In this document: piece after piece, positions 42,608 to 52,658 of the stretch
Layout: each line of letters begins with the position of its first letter
How positions within the stretch are numbered: the stretch's first letter is position 1
NCBI RefSeq assembly: GCF_016820495.1
Contig: NZ_JADHDU010000008.1
Span: 1 to 64,000, forward strand
DNA: 64,000 bases
Direction: 5' to 3'
From: Planococcus beigongshangi
Lineage (GTDB): Bacteria; Bacillota; Bacilli; Bacillales_A; Planococcaceae
Notes under the pieces: model-generated
What the model saw: the letters and a program-made list of their open reading frames with translations, nothing else
Databases searched by the model: none
Told to the model about the DNA's origin: nothing
Translations under genes and position numbers: made by a program

Positions 42608-42644
42608 TAAGCGGCGCCAGGATCTGTCCCGGCGCCGCTTTTAT
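42608..42644 (+). terminator. TPP riboswitch terminator
   Basis: AAGCGGCGCC pairs with GGCGCCGCTT and is followed by TTA. It sits between the aptamer and thiT, so TPP binding should stop transcription. Confidence 0.9.
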
Positions 42645-42698
42645 ATGGTTTTTATTAGCGGCCCTTCTGGTGATGTGCAAACACATGGGGAGGAAATC

Positions 42699-43274
42699 AT
42701 GAGAAATAGAAAATTATTGCTGATGCTCGAAATAGCGATTTTCGGTGCACTCGGCTACGTCCTGGATTTCATTGCGTTCAGTATGCCGCAAGGCGGATCG
42801 GTTAGCCTGGTGATGATACCAATCGTACTGATGGCATTCCGGCGCGGATTGGGTGCTGGGCTTCTGACGGGGCTGGCGGTCGGTTTGCTTCAGCTCGTCA
42901 CCGGGCGGGTTTATATCGTACCGCTGTCATTCGGTTTCGCGTTCACGCAAGTGACACTCGATTATCTTGTCGCTTTCGCAAGCGTCGGATTTGCAGGGCT
43001 GATGAGATCCTTCTATTTGAAGAATCTCCGGAACGGGACGAAAGGGCAAGTTGTAGCCGCAATAGTTGCTGGTGCCTTTATCGGTGCATTCCTGCGCTAT
43101 CTTGTGCATGTCATCGTAGGTATCCTGTTTTTCAAGGAATTTGCGACCGGCAACGTTTACCTGTATTCATTCGGCTATAACGCTACATATATGTTCCCGG
43201 CATTCCTGTTGACGGCATTTATCTGCTCGGTCCTGTTCATCGCCGCACCGCGCCTGATCGATGTGAAAGAATAA
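42699..43274 (+). CDS. thiT: ThiT, energy-coupled thiamine transporter S component
   Basis: Membrane substrate-binding subunit of an ECF transporter for thiamine, 191 residues with about six helices. LEIAIFGALGYVLDF, the SMPQGGSVSLVMIPI loop and GRVYIVPL match the ThiT/YuaJ family, and the TPP riboswitch confirms the substrate class. The energising EcfA/A'/T module is not in this window. The frame starts at 42585 inside the riboswitch, but GGGGAGGA at 42687-42694 sets ATG 42699. Confidence 0.95.
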   Translation: MRNRKLLLMLEIAIFGALGYVLDFIAFSMPQGGSVSLVMIPIVLMAFRRGLGAGLLTGLAVGLLQLVTGRVYIVPLSFGFAFTQVTLDYLVAFASVGFAGLMRSFYLKNLRNGTKGQVVAAIVAGAFIGAFLRYLVHVIVGILFFKEFATGNVYLYSFGYNATYMFPAFLLTAFICSVLFIAAPRLIDVKE

Positions 43275-43278
43275 AGGA

Positions 43279-43308
43279 AGGAGGCTATCTTAGGATAGTC
43301 TCTTTTTC
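43279..43308 (+). terminator. Terminator after thiT
   Basis: GAGGCTATC pairs with GATAGTCTC over TTAG, then TTTTT. Confidence 0.85.
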
Positions 43309-43364
43309 ATTGTCCAGACTTTCGGAGCTTAACGGGCGCGGTCGCTTTTCTAATATGCTATAAT
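43309..43364 (+). repeat. Dispersed intergenic repeat, short copy 3, ending at the map -10 box
   Basis: It starts CATTGTCCAGACTTTCGGAGC right after the thiT terminator, ends GTCGCTTTTC at 43350 and runs into TATAAT at 43359-43364. The internal body seen in other copies is missing (about 50 bp instead of 125). Confidence 0.65.
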
Positions 43365-43398
43365 TTCTAAATAGAAAAGTTTGAAAGAAGGGTATTGA

Positions 43399-44151
<753 letters not shown>

Positions 44152-44185
44152 AAAAAAGCCTGCATAGCGCAGGCTTTTTTTACAT
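44152..44185. terminator. Bidirectional terminator, map / TspO-like gene
   Basis: AAAAAAGCCTGC pairs with GCAGGCTTTTTTT over ATAGC. Confidence 0.95.
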
Positions 44186-44932
44186 TTTATGGGCTGTTTC
44201 TTCATTAATACTGACATTTTTCTTTATCAACAATATGCCGGTGACGATTACGCCGCTCAGGAACAGCGAGGCGGTGGTGACAAGCAGCTCGCTGAATCCG
44301 TGTTTCACGGCGATGCCGATGAACGCCCAGATGAAAACGGCGGCAAATGGGATATCCGAATGGTGGAAACGTACATGAAGCGCAAGTGCCGTAGCGACAG
44401 TGAGCATGATGACCGCCCATAATTCGTTGCTCAGGCCCCAGCCGCTCCAATTATGAAAGGTTAGTACATAGCTGATGTTGGTGATGGTGGCTACGCTGAT
44501 CCATGCTAAATTTATTGAAACGGGCATCCGCTCGGTCAATTTCGATTCATTGTTCTTGTATTGGAGGTATAAAAGGATAAGGGCAGCCAGATAAACCAGC
44601 ATTGCCGCGATAGACCAGATAAAGAATTCATAATGCCACAGCAGCAGCCAGCCGATATTGGCAGCAGCGCTCAGGATGAAATAAAAACTGATTGCCACAG
44701 CAGGCGTTTCATGATTTTTCTTATAGCGAATCCAAAAACCTGCAATCCAGATGGCCAATAATATGTATATGACTGACCAGATTGAAAAGACGTAGCCGGC
44801 GGGTGTGAACAGTACAGGGAGCCTGTTGGATATTTCTCCTGTCGTCTGTCCGTTGATCGGCAATATATTGGCTAAAGCATTAATTGTAACAATAGCCATA
44901 AAAGCGATCGTCATCAATATCAAACGGAACAT
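44180..44932 (-). CDS. TspO/MBR-related tryptophan-rich membrane protein
   Basis: A 250-residue membrane protein with about seven to eight helices. LFTPAGYVFSIWSVIYILL matches the TspO core (FtPagwvFgiiWtiLY), followed by ANIGWLLLWHYEFF and VSINLAWISVATITN. It is longer than standard TspO (~160 residues), with a C-terminal three-helix extension. Porphyrin or other ligand binding is not established. GGAGG eight nt before the ATG at 44932 chooses this start over 45001. Confidence 0.78.
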   Translation of the reverse strand: MFRLILMTIAFMAIVTINALANILPINGQTTGEISNRLPVLFTPAGYVFSIWSVIYILLAIWIAGFWIRYKKNHETPAVAISFYFILSAAANIGWLLLWHYEFFIWSIAAMLVYLAALILLYLQYKNNESKLTERMPVSINLAWISVATITNISYVLTFHNWSGWGLSNELWAVIMLTVATALALHVRFHHSDIPFAAVFIWAFIGIAVKHGFSELLVTTASLFLSGVIVTGILLIKKNVSINEETAHKM

Positions 44933-45144
44933 CTGTAATCCCTCCTCGCTAACAGTATACCTGTCCTTCATTCCCACAACAATTAAGTGTTTGCGGAACA
45001 TGGGAAATAATTCCGAGAAATCGTCTATATTATGACAAGGCGTAAGAAAACTTCGATCAATAGTAGGGAATATTCCGTAAACCGAAGAAAAATGGTATAC
45101 TTAGAATTGTTTTTAGAAAATTTAGTTTACCGGGAGGAAACAGC

Positions 45145-46944
45145 ATGACAGTTAAATATCCGGAAGTATGGGATTTGGACGTATTATTCCCAGGTGGAAG
45201 CGATTCCGCCGAATTGCGTGTACATATGGACGAAGCAGGACCGAAATTGGTCGAATTCGAAAAGTTATCTAGAAATTTCAGCGTCCCTGAAAAAACGGAG
45301 GATGCCCGCCAAGTGGCAGAAGTGTTGGAAGCGGTAAAAGATGTGATGCTGCACCTTCGCCAGTCAGGCGCATTCATCGGATGCCTTCAGGCGCAGAATA
45401 CGGAAGATAAAAAAGCTTCCTTGTTGCAAAGTGAATCTTCGAGCCTCAGCGCCCGCTTCAGCTCGGCCCTGCAGAAAATCCAGCAGGATCTGACGAAGAC
45501 TGATGACGCAGTCTGGAGTGAATTGATGAAAGATGAAGAGTTATCGGAATTCACATTTGTCCTGAATGAATGGCGTACAAAAGCGAAACTCCTCCTTTCT
45601 GAAAAAGAGGAAAACCTGATCACTGCGCTCAGCATGGACGGCTATCACGGCTGGAGCCAGCTTTACGATATGCTGGTCGGAGAGATCAAAGTCAAAATCA
45701 CTGTAGATGGTGAAGAAAAAGTGATGTCAGTCGGCCAGGCGAATAATTTAAGCGCCCATGCAGATGCTGCTGTCAGAAAAGAATCCTATGATAAGCTGGA
45801 AGAAGCTTGGACAGAAAAAGAAGAGTTTTTCGCAAAAACACTGAACTCGATAGGCGGCTTCCGCCTTGAAGTCTATAAGAAACGCGGCTGGGAGAATCCC
45901 CTGCAGGAACCTTTGCAGATGAACCGCATGGAGCAGAAGACACTGGATGCAATGTGGAGCGCCATTTCAAAACACAAACAGCCGTTTGTCAGCTACCTGG
46001 ACCAGAAAGCGAAATTGCTCGGCAAAGATAAACTCGACTGGTACGATGTGGATGCACCGGTAACGGAAAGCACGCAGACATTTTCTTACCAGGAAGGTGC
46101 AGAGTTTATCCTTGAGCATTTTAAAAAGTTCGGGCCAGAGCTTGAAAAATTCTCCCGCAATGCTTTTGAAAAGGGTTGGATCGAAGCGGAAGACCGTCCA
46201 AACAAACGGCCAGGGGGCTTTTGTACGGGATTGCCGATGACGGAAGAATCCCGGATTTTCATGACATACAGCGGGTCGATGTCAAACGTCGCAACGCTTG
46301 CCCATGAGTTGGGCCACGCATTCCATTCGTATGCGCTTCGTCCTGTGCACCAGATCAACCGCTCGTATGCGATGAATGTTGCGGAAACCGCATCGACGTT
46401 CGCTGAAATGATCGTAGCGGATGCCGCAGTGAAAAATGCATCATCGACTGATGAAAAAATTGCGTTGCTGGAAGATAAAGTTCAGCGCAGTGTCGCCTTC
46501 TTCATGAACATCCATTCGCGCTTCCTGTTTGAAACACGTTTTTATGATGAGCGTAAAAAAGGTGTCGTTCCGGCTTCGCGCCTGAATGAATTGATGGAAG
46601 AAGCACAGATGGAAGGCTTCGGAGGCGGATTGAAATCAGCGCATCCACACTTCTGGGCATCTAAACTGCATTTTTATATCACGAATGTGCCGTTCTATAA
46701 TTTCCCGTATACGTTCGGTTATTTGTTCTCTCTTAGCGTTTACGCAAAAGCGTTGGAAGAAGGGGCAGGATTTGAGGAGAAATACATGGCGTTACTGCGT
46801 GATACGGCTATTATGACAGCTGAAGACTTGGCGCTGAAGCATCTCGGGGAAGATATTACTCAAGAAGCGTTCTGGGAAAAAGGAATTGCTCTTTGTGTGA
46901 AAGATGCGGAAGAATTCATATCGCTGACGTCATCCACTGACTGA
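45145..46944 (+). CDS. pepF: M3 family oligoendopeptidase F
   Basis: Cytosolic zinc peptidase of 599 residues degrading short peptides. The active site is AHELGHAFHS (His387, Glu388, His391) with the third ligand in NVAETASTFAEM. The PepF N-terminal domain (EVWDLDVLFPGG) covers the first ~120 residues. GGGAGGAAAC precedes the ATG; a possible promoter is TATACT at 45096-45101 with a weak TTCCGT. It is directly followed by the RimJ-like gene. Confidence 0.95.
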   Translation: MTVKYPEVWDLDVLFPGGSDSAELRVHMDEAGPKLVEFEKLSRNFSVPEKTEDARQVAEVLEAVKDVMLHLRQSGAFIGCLQAQNTEDKKASLLQSESSSLSARFSSALQKIQQDLTKTDDAVWSELMKDEELSEFTFVLNEWRTKAKLLLSEKEENLITALSMDGYHGWSQLYDMLVGEIKVKITVDGEEKVMSVGQANNLSAHADAAVRKESYDKLEEAWTEKEEFFAKTLNSIGGFRLEVYKKRGWENPLQEPLQMNRMEQKTLDAMWSAISKHKQPFVSYLDQKAKLLGKDKLDWYDVDAPVTESTQTFSYQEGAEFILEHFKKFGPELEKFSRNAFEKGWIEAEDRPNKRPGGFCTGLPMTEESRIFMTYSGSMSNVATLAHELGHAFHSYALRPVHQINRSYAMNVAETASTFAEMIVADAAVKNASSTDEKIALLEDKVQRSVAFFMNIHSRFLFETRFYDERKKGVVPASRLNELMEEAQMEGFGGGLKSAHPHFWASKLHFYITNVPFYNFPYTFGYLFSLSVYAKALEEGAGFEEKYMALLRDTAIMTAEDLALKHLGEDITQEAFWEKGIALCVKDAEEFISLTSSTD

Positions 46945-46945
46945 T

Positions 46946-47497
46946 ATGAAGAACTTAGTCTTGGCTGGCCGACTGTGCTACCTCCGGGTTCTGACAGATG
47001 ACGATGCTGAAGAAATGGTGCAATTGCTCCTCAGCAACCGGAATTATTGGGCGGTTTTCGAACCGCGTCATCCGGACAGCTATTTTACAGTGGCTGTTCA
47101 GCGTGAAAAAATCCGTGAATCCATTTATCAATCAAGGGAGAACCGGGAATACAGTTTCGGCATTTTCGAACACCGGTCGCATAAACTGATCGGCCATATC
47201 TCGATGTACAATATCAAGCGCCTGCCTTTCCTGAGCGCTTTAGTGGGTTACTCCATTGATGAGACATACAGTGGACGCGGCATTTCAACGGAAGCTGTGC
47301 AGCTGCTCATCAAATTCGGCTTCGAGAAATTGCGGCTTCACCGGATCGAAGCTTATGTGTCACCCCGCAATACAGGTTCCATCCGGGTACTGGAGAAAGC
47401 AGGATTGATCAATGAAGGATTATTGAGGGAGTTTCTCCATATCAATGGAATCTGGGAGGATCACTATCATTTTTCCATTCTGGAAGACGAATTTTGA
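46946..47497 (+). CDS. RimJ/RimL-type GNAT acetyltransferase
   Basis: A 183-residue N-acetyltransferase with ribosomal-protein acetylase layout: LAGRLCYLR start, GYSIDETYSGRGISTEAV (acetyl-CoA loop), RHRIEAYV-type strand (LHRIEAYVSPRNTGS) and VLEKAGLINEG. The start lies one base after the pepF stop and has no ribosome binding site of its own, suggesting coupling. After its TGA the frame stays open for 19 codons, reading KGKAAYKKWWKDLKRWLWE. Confidence 0.85.
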   Translation: MKNLVLAGRLCYLRVLTDDDAEEMVQLLLSNRNYWAVFEPRHPDSYFTVAVQREKIRESIYQSRENREYSFGIFEHRSHKLIGHISMYNIKRLPFLSALVGYSIDETYSGRGISTEAVQLLIKFGFEKLRLHRIEAYVSPRNTGSIRVLEKAGLINEGLLREFLHINGIWEDHYHFSILEDEF

Positions 47498-47586
47498 AAG
47501 GGTAAGGCCGCCTATAAAAAATGGTGGAAAGATCTGAAAAGGTGGCTATGGGAATGAACCGTCCCGTTTAAGTTGCCAGTCCATAA

Positions 47587-47623
47587 GAAAACCGCCGGGA
47601 ACAGTTTCCCGGCGGTTTTTGGT
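47587..47623. terminator. Bidirectional terminator, RimJ-like / carbonic anhydrase
   Basis: AAAACCGCCGGGAA pairs with TTCCCGGCGGTTTT over CAGT, then further Ts. Confidence 0.95.
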
Positions 47624-47624
47624 T

Positions 47625-48188
47625 TCAATTTTTATTGCCGTCGACGATGAGGTCGAGTTTGCCTGTCGCCGGGTCTATGACAAGGCCGTGAACAGGTACT
47701 TCCTTATCCATAAGCGGATGGTGGCGCACCATATTGACACTGTGTTTGATGCTTTCGGTCACATCGTCGAATCCGCCGAGCCATTCATCCAGATTGACGC
47801 CGGAATAGCGCATCATATCCAGGGTCTCTTCGCTGATGCCGCGGCCTTTCATCTTATCAAGGATCTTTTCAGGTTCGATCGCCGACATGCCGCAGTCATG
47901 ATGGCCGATTATGTATACTTCAGACGCATTCAATTCATAGATCGCAACCATCAGGCTCCGCATAATCCCCCCGAATGGGTGATTGATCACAGCACCTGCC
48001 GACTTGACGATTTTCACATCACCATTTTTCAGGTTCATGGATTTCGGCAGCAATTCAAATAACCGTGTATCCATACACGTCAGGATGACCATCTTTTTAT
48101 CCGGGAATTTGGTGGTGCGGTATTCTTCGTATTTTTCTTCCTCGACAAACTTCTTATTGTAGTCCAATATTTCGTTTAACATCGACAC
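47625..48188 (-). CDS. Beta-class carbonic anhydrase
   Basis: Interconverts CO2 and bicarbonate; bicarbonate feeds carboxylases, including PurK upstream. Zinc ligands Cys38 (TCMDTR, with Asp40-Arg42 dyad), His96 and Cys99 (GHHDCGM) are intact. GAGGAG is followed at 8 nt by GTG 48188 (187 residues); the longer GTG at 48197 directly abuts the Shine-Dalgarno and ATG 48182 is another option. Upstream lies a dispersed-repeat copy. Confidence 0.92.
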   Translation of the reverse strand: MSMLNEILDYNKKFVEEEKYEEYRTTKFPDKKMVILTCMDTRLFELLPKSMNLKNGDVKIVKSAGAVINHPFGGIMRSLMVAIYELNASEVYIIGHHDCGMSAIEPEKILDKMKGRGISEETLDMMRYSGVNLDEWLGGFDDVTESIKHSVNMVRHHPLMDKEVPVHGLVIDPATGKLDLIVDGNKN

Positions 48189-48259
48189 ATTATTCACTCC
48201 TCAAGGTTTGCTGTCTTTCATTTTAATCGAAATCCAGTCAATTGACTATTCTCAACTAT

Positions 48260-48391
48260 TGGACAATAGAAAAGCGACGGCACCCGTTAAGCTCTGACAA
48301 GCGTAAGACAGAACAATGAAGTGGCGGTTTCTGCCACGTAATTGGGCTGGCTTACGACTCGAAGAGCTGGGTCGCCGGAGTCTGGACAACG
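48260..48391 (-). repeat. Dispersed intergenic repeat, copy 4 (reverse orientation)
   Basis: On the minus strand it begins TTGTCCAGACTCCGGCGACC just after the mreBH terminator and ends GTCGCTTTTCTATTGTCC near 48260, ahead of the carbonic anhydrase gene. Head, tail and gene-terminator-repeat-gene order match the plus-strand copies. Confidence 0.7.
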
Positions 48392-48422
48392 AAAAAACCG
48401 AAAGCGCAGGCTTCCGGTAAAT
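48390..48422 (-). terminator. Terminator after mreBH
   Basis: On the minus strand ACCGGAAG pairs with CTTTCGGT over CCTGCG, then TTTTT. Confidence 0.75.
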
Positions 48423-48424
48423 GG

Positions 48425-49432
48425 TTATTTTGAAATCTTATCGAGCTTGCTCATCATGACAAGCGAACGTCCTGTTCCGATAGCAACAGACTCCAGCGGC
48501 TCAGGCGCCATATGGACAGGCACAGAGATTTCCTGTGACAGCCATTGCTGCATGCCTTTCAGTAAAGCGCCGCCTCCAGTGATCACCACTCCCTGGTCAA
48601 CGATATCTCCGGACAATTCAGCCGGGCAATTCTCAAGCGTCGCACGGATGCACTCAAGAATAGCCAGCAACGGTTCTTTCAATGTTTCCTGAATTTCCGT
48701 CGACGTCAATGTCACAGTCTTCGGCAGACCGGTCATGATATCGCGTCCCCGGACTTCCATCGATTCCGCTTTATGCGGAATCAATGCATACCCGATTTCT
48801 TTTTTGATCTTTTCGGCAGTGATTTCACCGATCAGTACATTGAAATGCTTGCGCACATACTGGACGATGTCATCATCCATGCGGTCGCCGGCAACTTTAA
48901 CGGTATTTGAAGACACTACGCCGCCAAACGAAATGATTCCGACTTCAGTCGTACCGCCGCCGATGTCAACAATGACACTGGCAATCGGTTCGCTGACGGG
49001 AAGGTCCGCTCCTATCGCTGCGGCCACCGGCTCCTCGATCAAGTGAACGCTTTTCGCGCCGCTTTGTTTGACTGCATCAAGAATTGCACGCCGTTCCACG
49101 GAAGTTGCCCCGGAAGGCGTACAGATCATCACATTCGGTTTACGGTAAGCGCCGCCCAATTGTTTGGCTGCCTTTTGCATCACCATCCGGAGCAGGTCCG
49201 TCGTTACGTTGAAATCTGCGATGACGCCGTCTTTCAAGGGACGCACCACACGAATGGATGCAGGGGTTTTGCCGATCATCGCCTTGGCATCTTCCCCGAT
49301 GGCGAGTACTTTTCCTGTTTTTGTATCGAGTGCCACAACAGATGGCTCATTCAAAATAATGCCTTTTGATTTTGTATAAACGAGAATGTTTGCTGTTCCA
49401 AGGTCAATCCCGATATCTGATGAAGAAAACAT
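48425..49432 (-). CDS. mreBH: MreBH, rod-shape actin homologue
   Basis: Bacterial actin of 335 residues that organises lateral wall synthesis at the membrane. Actin-fold motifs: phosphate 1 [13 protein letters not shown], phosphate 2 [14 protein letters not shown] and adenosine motif [10 protein letters not shown]. The [11 protein letters not shown] start and [16 protein letters not shown] are closest to B. subtilis MreBH rather than MreB or Mbl. AGGAGGAG before the ATG at 49432 sets the start; the frame is open to 49480. It is followed by a terminator. Confidence 0.9.
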   Translation of the reverse strand: MFSSSDIGIDLGTANILVYTKSKGIILNEPSVVALDTKTGKVLAIGEDAKAMIGKTPASIRVVRPLKDGVIADFNVTTDLLRMVMQKAAKQLGGAYRKPNVMICTPSGATSVERRAILDAVKQSGAKSVHLIEEPVAAAIGADLPVSEPIASVIVDIGGGTTEVGIISFGGVVSSNTVKVAGDRMDDDIVQYVRKHFNVLIGEITAEKIKKEIGYALIPHKAESMEVRGRDIMTGLPKTVTLTSTEIQETLKEPLLAILECIRATLENCPAELSGDIVDQGVVITGGGALLKGMQQWLSQEISVPVHMAPEPLESVAIGTGRSLVMMSKLDKISK

Positions 49433-49636
49433 AACTATACTCCTCCTAATAAAAAACAAGTCCATTTTGAATTTTAACACGCCAAATTCCGCTTGTTTTT
49501 CAAAAAGCAGCTATCTGCAATATAACGGGGGCCTATTGTCTCCTGAAAACGGAATTTCGTGGGACCATTGATTTGGAATGTTACGGTTTTGCAAAGCAAA
49601 TGATTCGGAACTGTAATCTATCAGACATTTTAAATA

Positions 49637-49673
49637 TCAAAAAGCAGGCTTTTGGATAAAAGCCTGCTTTCGG
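49637..49673 (-). terminator. Terminator after the 46-residue membrane protein gene
   Basis: AAAGCAGGCTTTT pairs with AAAAGCCTGCTTT over a 5-nt loop; on the minus strand it is followed by TTTTGAT. Confidence 0.88.
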
Positions 49674-49680
49674 GGATTGC

Positions 49681-49821
49681 TTAATATTTATCCTCTGGAA
49701 GTGGATCGATATGTTCTGCATCATGAGTATGCAATTCTTTACCAAGGAAATGCAGAAGCGTAAAGAAGAACAGGAAGATCACTACCATAAAGCCCAGGAC
49801 AGTAACTAATTGTTCAAGCAT
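49681..49821 (-). CDS. Small single-helix membrane protein (46 residues)
   Basis: The frame reads a short N-terminus (MLEQ), one strongly hydrophobic helix (LVTVLGFMVVIFLFFFTLLHFL, about residues 5-26) and a hydrophilic tail rich in His, Asp and Glu, ending PLPEDKY. GAGGAG precedes the ATG and a strong terminator follows, so it looks like a complete transcription unit or the distal gene after the aminopeptidase region. No family recognised. Tail histidines (ELHTHDAEH) could bind metal, but that is speculation. Confidence 0.7.
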   Translation of the reverse strand: MLEQLVTVLGFMVVIFLFFFTLLHFLGKELHTHDAEHIDPLPEDKY

Positions 49822-49903
49822 GCTAAAAACTCCTCTCGACTTTATTGTCATCTCTTAGTATACATGATACGAGATAAAAGATTAAGTGTCGAATTATTGA
49901 GTA

Positions 49904-51136
49904 TTAAAACGCCCAGTTGCCGTTTCTGAAAATCGGTTCACGGGTCCCGTCTTCCAGGATGCCGTCAATATCCATCACTTCAGAACCGACCATGAAATCA
50001 ACGTGGGTGATACTTTGGTTGAGACCGTGTGCCAGCAATTCTTCAGAAGACATTTTCTTGCCGCCTTCGATGCAGAAAGCATACGCACTGCCGATCGCGA
50101 AATGGTTGGAGGCATTTTCGTCAAACAGGGTGTTATAGAAAAGGATGTCAGAAGCCGAGATTGGTGATTGATGCGGTACCAATGCAACTTCTCCTAAATA
50201 GTGGGAACCTTCATCCGTTTCAACAAGCTGTTTCAGGACATCTTCCCCTTGTTTTGCAGAAACGTCGACGATGCGGCCATTTTCGAAGGTCACTTTAAAG
50301 TCATCGATGATATTGCCGCCATAGCTAAGCGGTTTCGTGCTTGAGACATAACCGTTCACGCCGTCTTTCTGCGGAACTGTGAAAACTTCCTCGGTAGGCA
50401 TGTTGGCCATGAAGACGTCGCCTTTTTCATTGATGGAACCGGCTCCACACCAAAGGTGGCCTTTTGGCAAAGCGACTTCCAGGTCCGTGGACGGGGAAGT
50501 GTAATGTAATTTAGCGTATTTTTTATTGTTCAGATAATCCACTTTCGTGTGGAGCAATCTGTCATGCTCTTTCCACTCCTGGATCGGATCTTCCAGGTCT
50601 GCGCGGACCGCTTTGAAGATTGCGTCCCACAATGCGTCAACCTGCTGCTCTTCCGGAAGTTCCGGGAACACTTTCGCTGCCCAGGCTTTCGATGGCGCGG
50701 CGATGACGGTCCAGCTGATTTTATCGGATTGAACATATTGACGGTATTTGCTCAGTGCCTGGCCCGCGGCTTTTTGAGAAGCGGCGATGCGTGTCGAATC
50801 GATGCCTTTCAGAAGGTCGGGGCTCTGTGAAACGATGCTCATGAATGCAGCGCCTTGTTCAGCCAGTTGTTCGCGTTCCTGGACTTTCCACGAAGGAAAC
50901 TCCGAAAACGAATCTTCCGGTGCCATTTCAAAGCGCAGACGTGATACTTCGTCATCATTCCAGTCGACGAAAACCTGTTTCGCTCCTGTTTCGTATGCTT
51001 TCTTTACAATCAGTCTTACAAGCGGTGCCGCTTCAATCGAAGCTGCTATATACAATTGCTGGTTCGGCTGGATATTGACGCCGACTTTCACTGCCAATTC
51101 CGCATAGCGTGTCAGTTTATCAGTTAATGATGTCAA
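49904..51136 (-). CDS. M29 family aminopeptidase (AmpS-like), copy 2
   Basis: A 410-residue metal aminopeptidase with the same landmarks as copy 1 (NMPTEEVFTVP, LGEVALVPHQSPIS, FDENASNHFAIG, THVDFMVGSEVMDIDGI). The open frame reaches 51172, but GGAGAG followed at 7-8 nt by TTG 51136 gives an N-terminus (MTSLTDKLTRYAELAVKVG) aligned with copy 1. It is a standalone gene on the minus strand, divergent from the monooxygenase operon. Confidence 0.9.
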   Translation of the reverse strand: MTSLTDKLTRYAELAVKVGVNIQPNQQLYIAASIEAAPLVRLIVKKAYETGAKQVFVDWNDDEVSRLRFEMAPEDSFSEFPSWKVQEREQLAEQGAAFMSIVSQSPDLLKGIDSTRIAASQKAAGQALSKYRQYVQSDKISWTVIAAPSKAWAAKVFPELPEEQQVDALWDAIFKAVRADLEDPIQEWKEHDRLLHTKVDYLNNKKYAKLHYTSPSTDLEVALPKGHLWCGAGSINEKGDVFMANMPTEEVFTVPQKDGVNGYVSSTKPLSYGGNIIDDFKVTFENGRIVDVSAKQGEDVLKQLVETDEGSHYLGEVALVPHQSPISASDILFYNTLFDENASNHFAIGSAYAFCIEGGKKMSSEELLAHGLNQSITHVDFMVGSEVMDIDGILEDGTREPIFRNGNWAF

Positions 51137-51350
51137 ATAGATCTCTCCTCTCATCTCTCTATATAGTATCAATTTTCAGTTAGGGTCTGCAATGCCTGCC
51201 CTTCGAAAATCGTCTTTATGCATAAATATTTTGAAAATAATCAGTCTTGGGCGGAGTGATTTCCATAAAAAGAGAAGAATTTATGCTGAAGCCGTGAATC
51301 AGGTTTTAGATTGGGAGCATGAGGAATATAGAAGAGAGGAGCTGAGTCGG

Positions 51351-52658
51351 ATGAAAACACAAGTCTTTATCAGCGGCGGCGGCATCGGCGGACTGGCATT
51401 GGCCCTTAAACTTGTTCAGCGGGATGTCGATGTCATCATGGCGGAACGATTAAAAGCGAAAGCGTCCACCTATAAAGGGGAATTGCTTCAGCCAAAAAGC
51501 ATGCAAATCTTTGACAGCCTCGGCATGTACGACGAAATCACAGCCCGTGGCAATGAAATAAAAATCCTTGATATGCTCGAGTTATCCAGTTCACTGCATG
51601 TAAAAGATCAGTCTTTCATGGATTACAGCGTACTGCCAGGCAAATACAATGCCGCTTTCATGGTCCATCATGAGGAACTGAAAGAGATCCTATTGAACGC
51701 TGCGAAGGAATACAGGAATTTCCACTATATGCCAGGCACGTCCTGTACAGGCTACACCGACAATAAAGCTTTGCTTAAAGCCGGCAAAGAACAATTCGAA
51801 GTCGAAGCTGATTTCTTTTTCGGCGCTGAAGGCCGGGCATCCGTTACTAGAAAGCATATGGAGATTGATATCAAACAGAGCACCTACAATCACCATTTCC
51901 TTACGGTATCATTTCCGAGACCGGAGAATTTCACGGATGGCCAAATCATTTCTACATATAATCGTTTTCTAGGGCTGTTCCCGTTGCCGGACAACCAGGT
52001 CCGTTCGGTATATTTGATTCCCGAAGGGGATTATAAGGAACTCAAGGAAAAGCCCATCAGCCACTTTCATAAACTGTATACGGATCTGGCCCCGGCTATG
52101 GATGGCTATGTCCAGCAGCTGACAGACTGGAAGAAGATCCAGCTGATGATCCCGGTCATGTTCCATGCTCCAGCATACGTCAAAGACAATAAGGCGATCA
52201 TCGGCGACGCAGCACATGCTGTCCATCCGATGGCTGGTGAAGGTATGAACATGGCGATCCAGGATGCCGATATTCTGGGGGAACTGACAGCTGATATGAT
52301 CAGCCGCCATAAAGCGGATCCGGAGAATCTGAAATGGTACGAGAAGGTCCGCTATAAGAGGGCGGAGCATGTGCTGCAGCTCAGCCATCTTGCGGCGCTC
52401 GCCTATTCCTATCCATTTAAACCGATAAGTTTTTTACGGCAGCGCACTTTCGAACGAATGGAAGAAGATCCAATCCTTCATTTTAAACAAATGCTCAACG
52501 TCTCGGGTCTTGGCATGTGGAAGGAAAATGTCCGTGACCGTTTTATCCAGGGCGGCATCATGCCGGTGCGGATGAGAAATCTGCCAAATGAAAAAAAAGA
52601 GCTGAGATATTACACGCAGGAAGATGATTATCCATGGAAAGCTGAGGGATTGCTATGA
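51351..52658 (+). CDS. FAD-dependent monooxygenase (UbiH/PHBH-like)
   Basis: Flavoprotein hydroxylase of 435 residues. The dinucleotide fold FISGGGIGGLALALKL is at 7-22, and the second FAD motif GDAAHAVHPMAGEGMNMAIQDA starts near residue 285, as in aromatic-ring hydroxylases. An Arg/Glu-type AERLK follows the first fold. The substrate is unknown. GAGAGGAGC at 51334-51342 places the start at 51351, although the frame opens at 51192. It overlaps the methyltransferase gene by 4 nt, so the two probably act on one small molecule. Confidence 0.88.
   Translation: MKTQVFISGGGIGGLALALKLVQRDVDVIMAERLKAKASTYKGELLQPKSMQIFDSLGMYDEITARGNEIKILDMLELSSSLHVKDQSFMDYSVLPGKYNAAFMVHHEELKEILLNAAKEYRNFHYMPGTSCTGYTDNKALLKAGKEQFEVEADFFFGAEGRASVTRKHMEIDIKQSTYNHHFLTVSFPRPENFTDGQIISTYNRFLGLFPLPDNQVRSVYLIPEGDYKELKEKPISHFHKLYTDLAPAMDGYVQQLTDWKKIQLMIPVMFHAPAYVKDNKAIIGDAAHAVHPMAGEGMNMAIQDADILGELTADMISRHKADPENLKWYEKVRYKRAEHVLQLSHLAALAYSYPFKPISFLRQRTFERMEEDPILHFKQMLNVSGLGMWKENVRDRFIQGGIMPVRMRNLPNEKKELRYYTQEDDYPWKAEGLL

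Noticed and set aside
47619-48062. 147-codon plus-strand frame opposite the carbonic anhydrase
   Set aside because: The minus-strand frame carries the complete zinc-site motifs; the plus frame starts in the terminator without a ribosome binding site.
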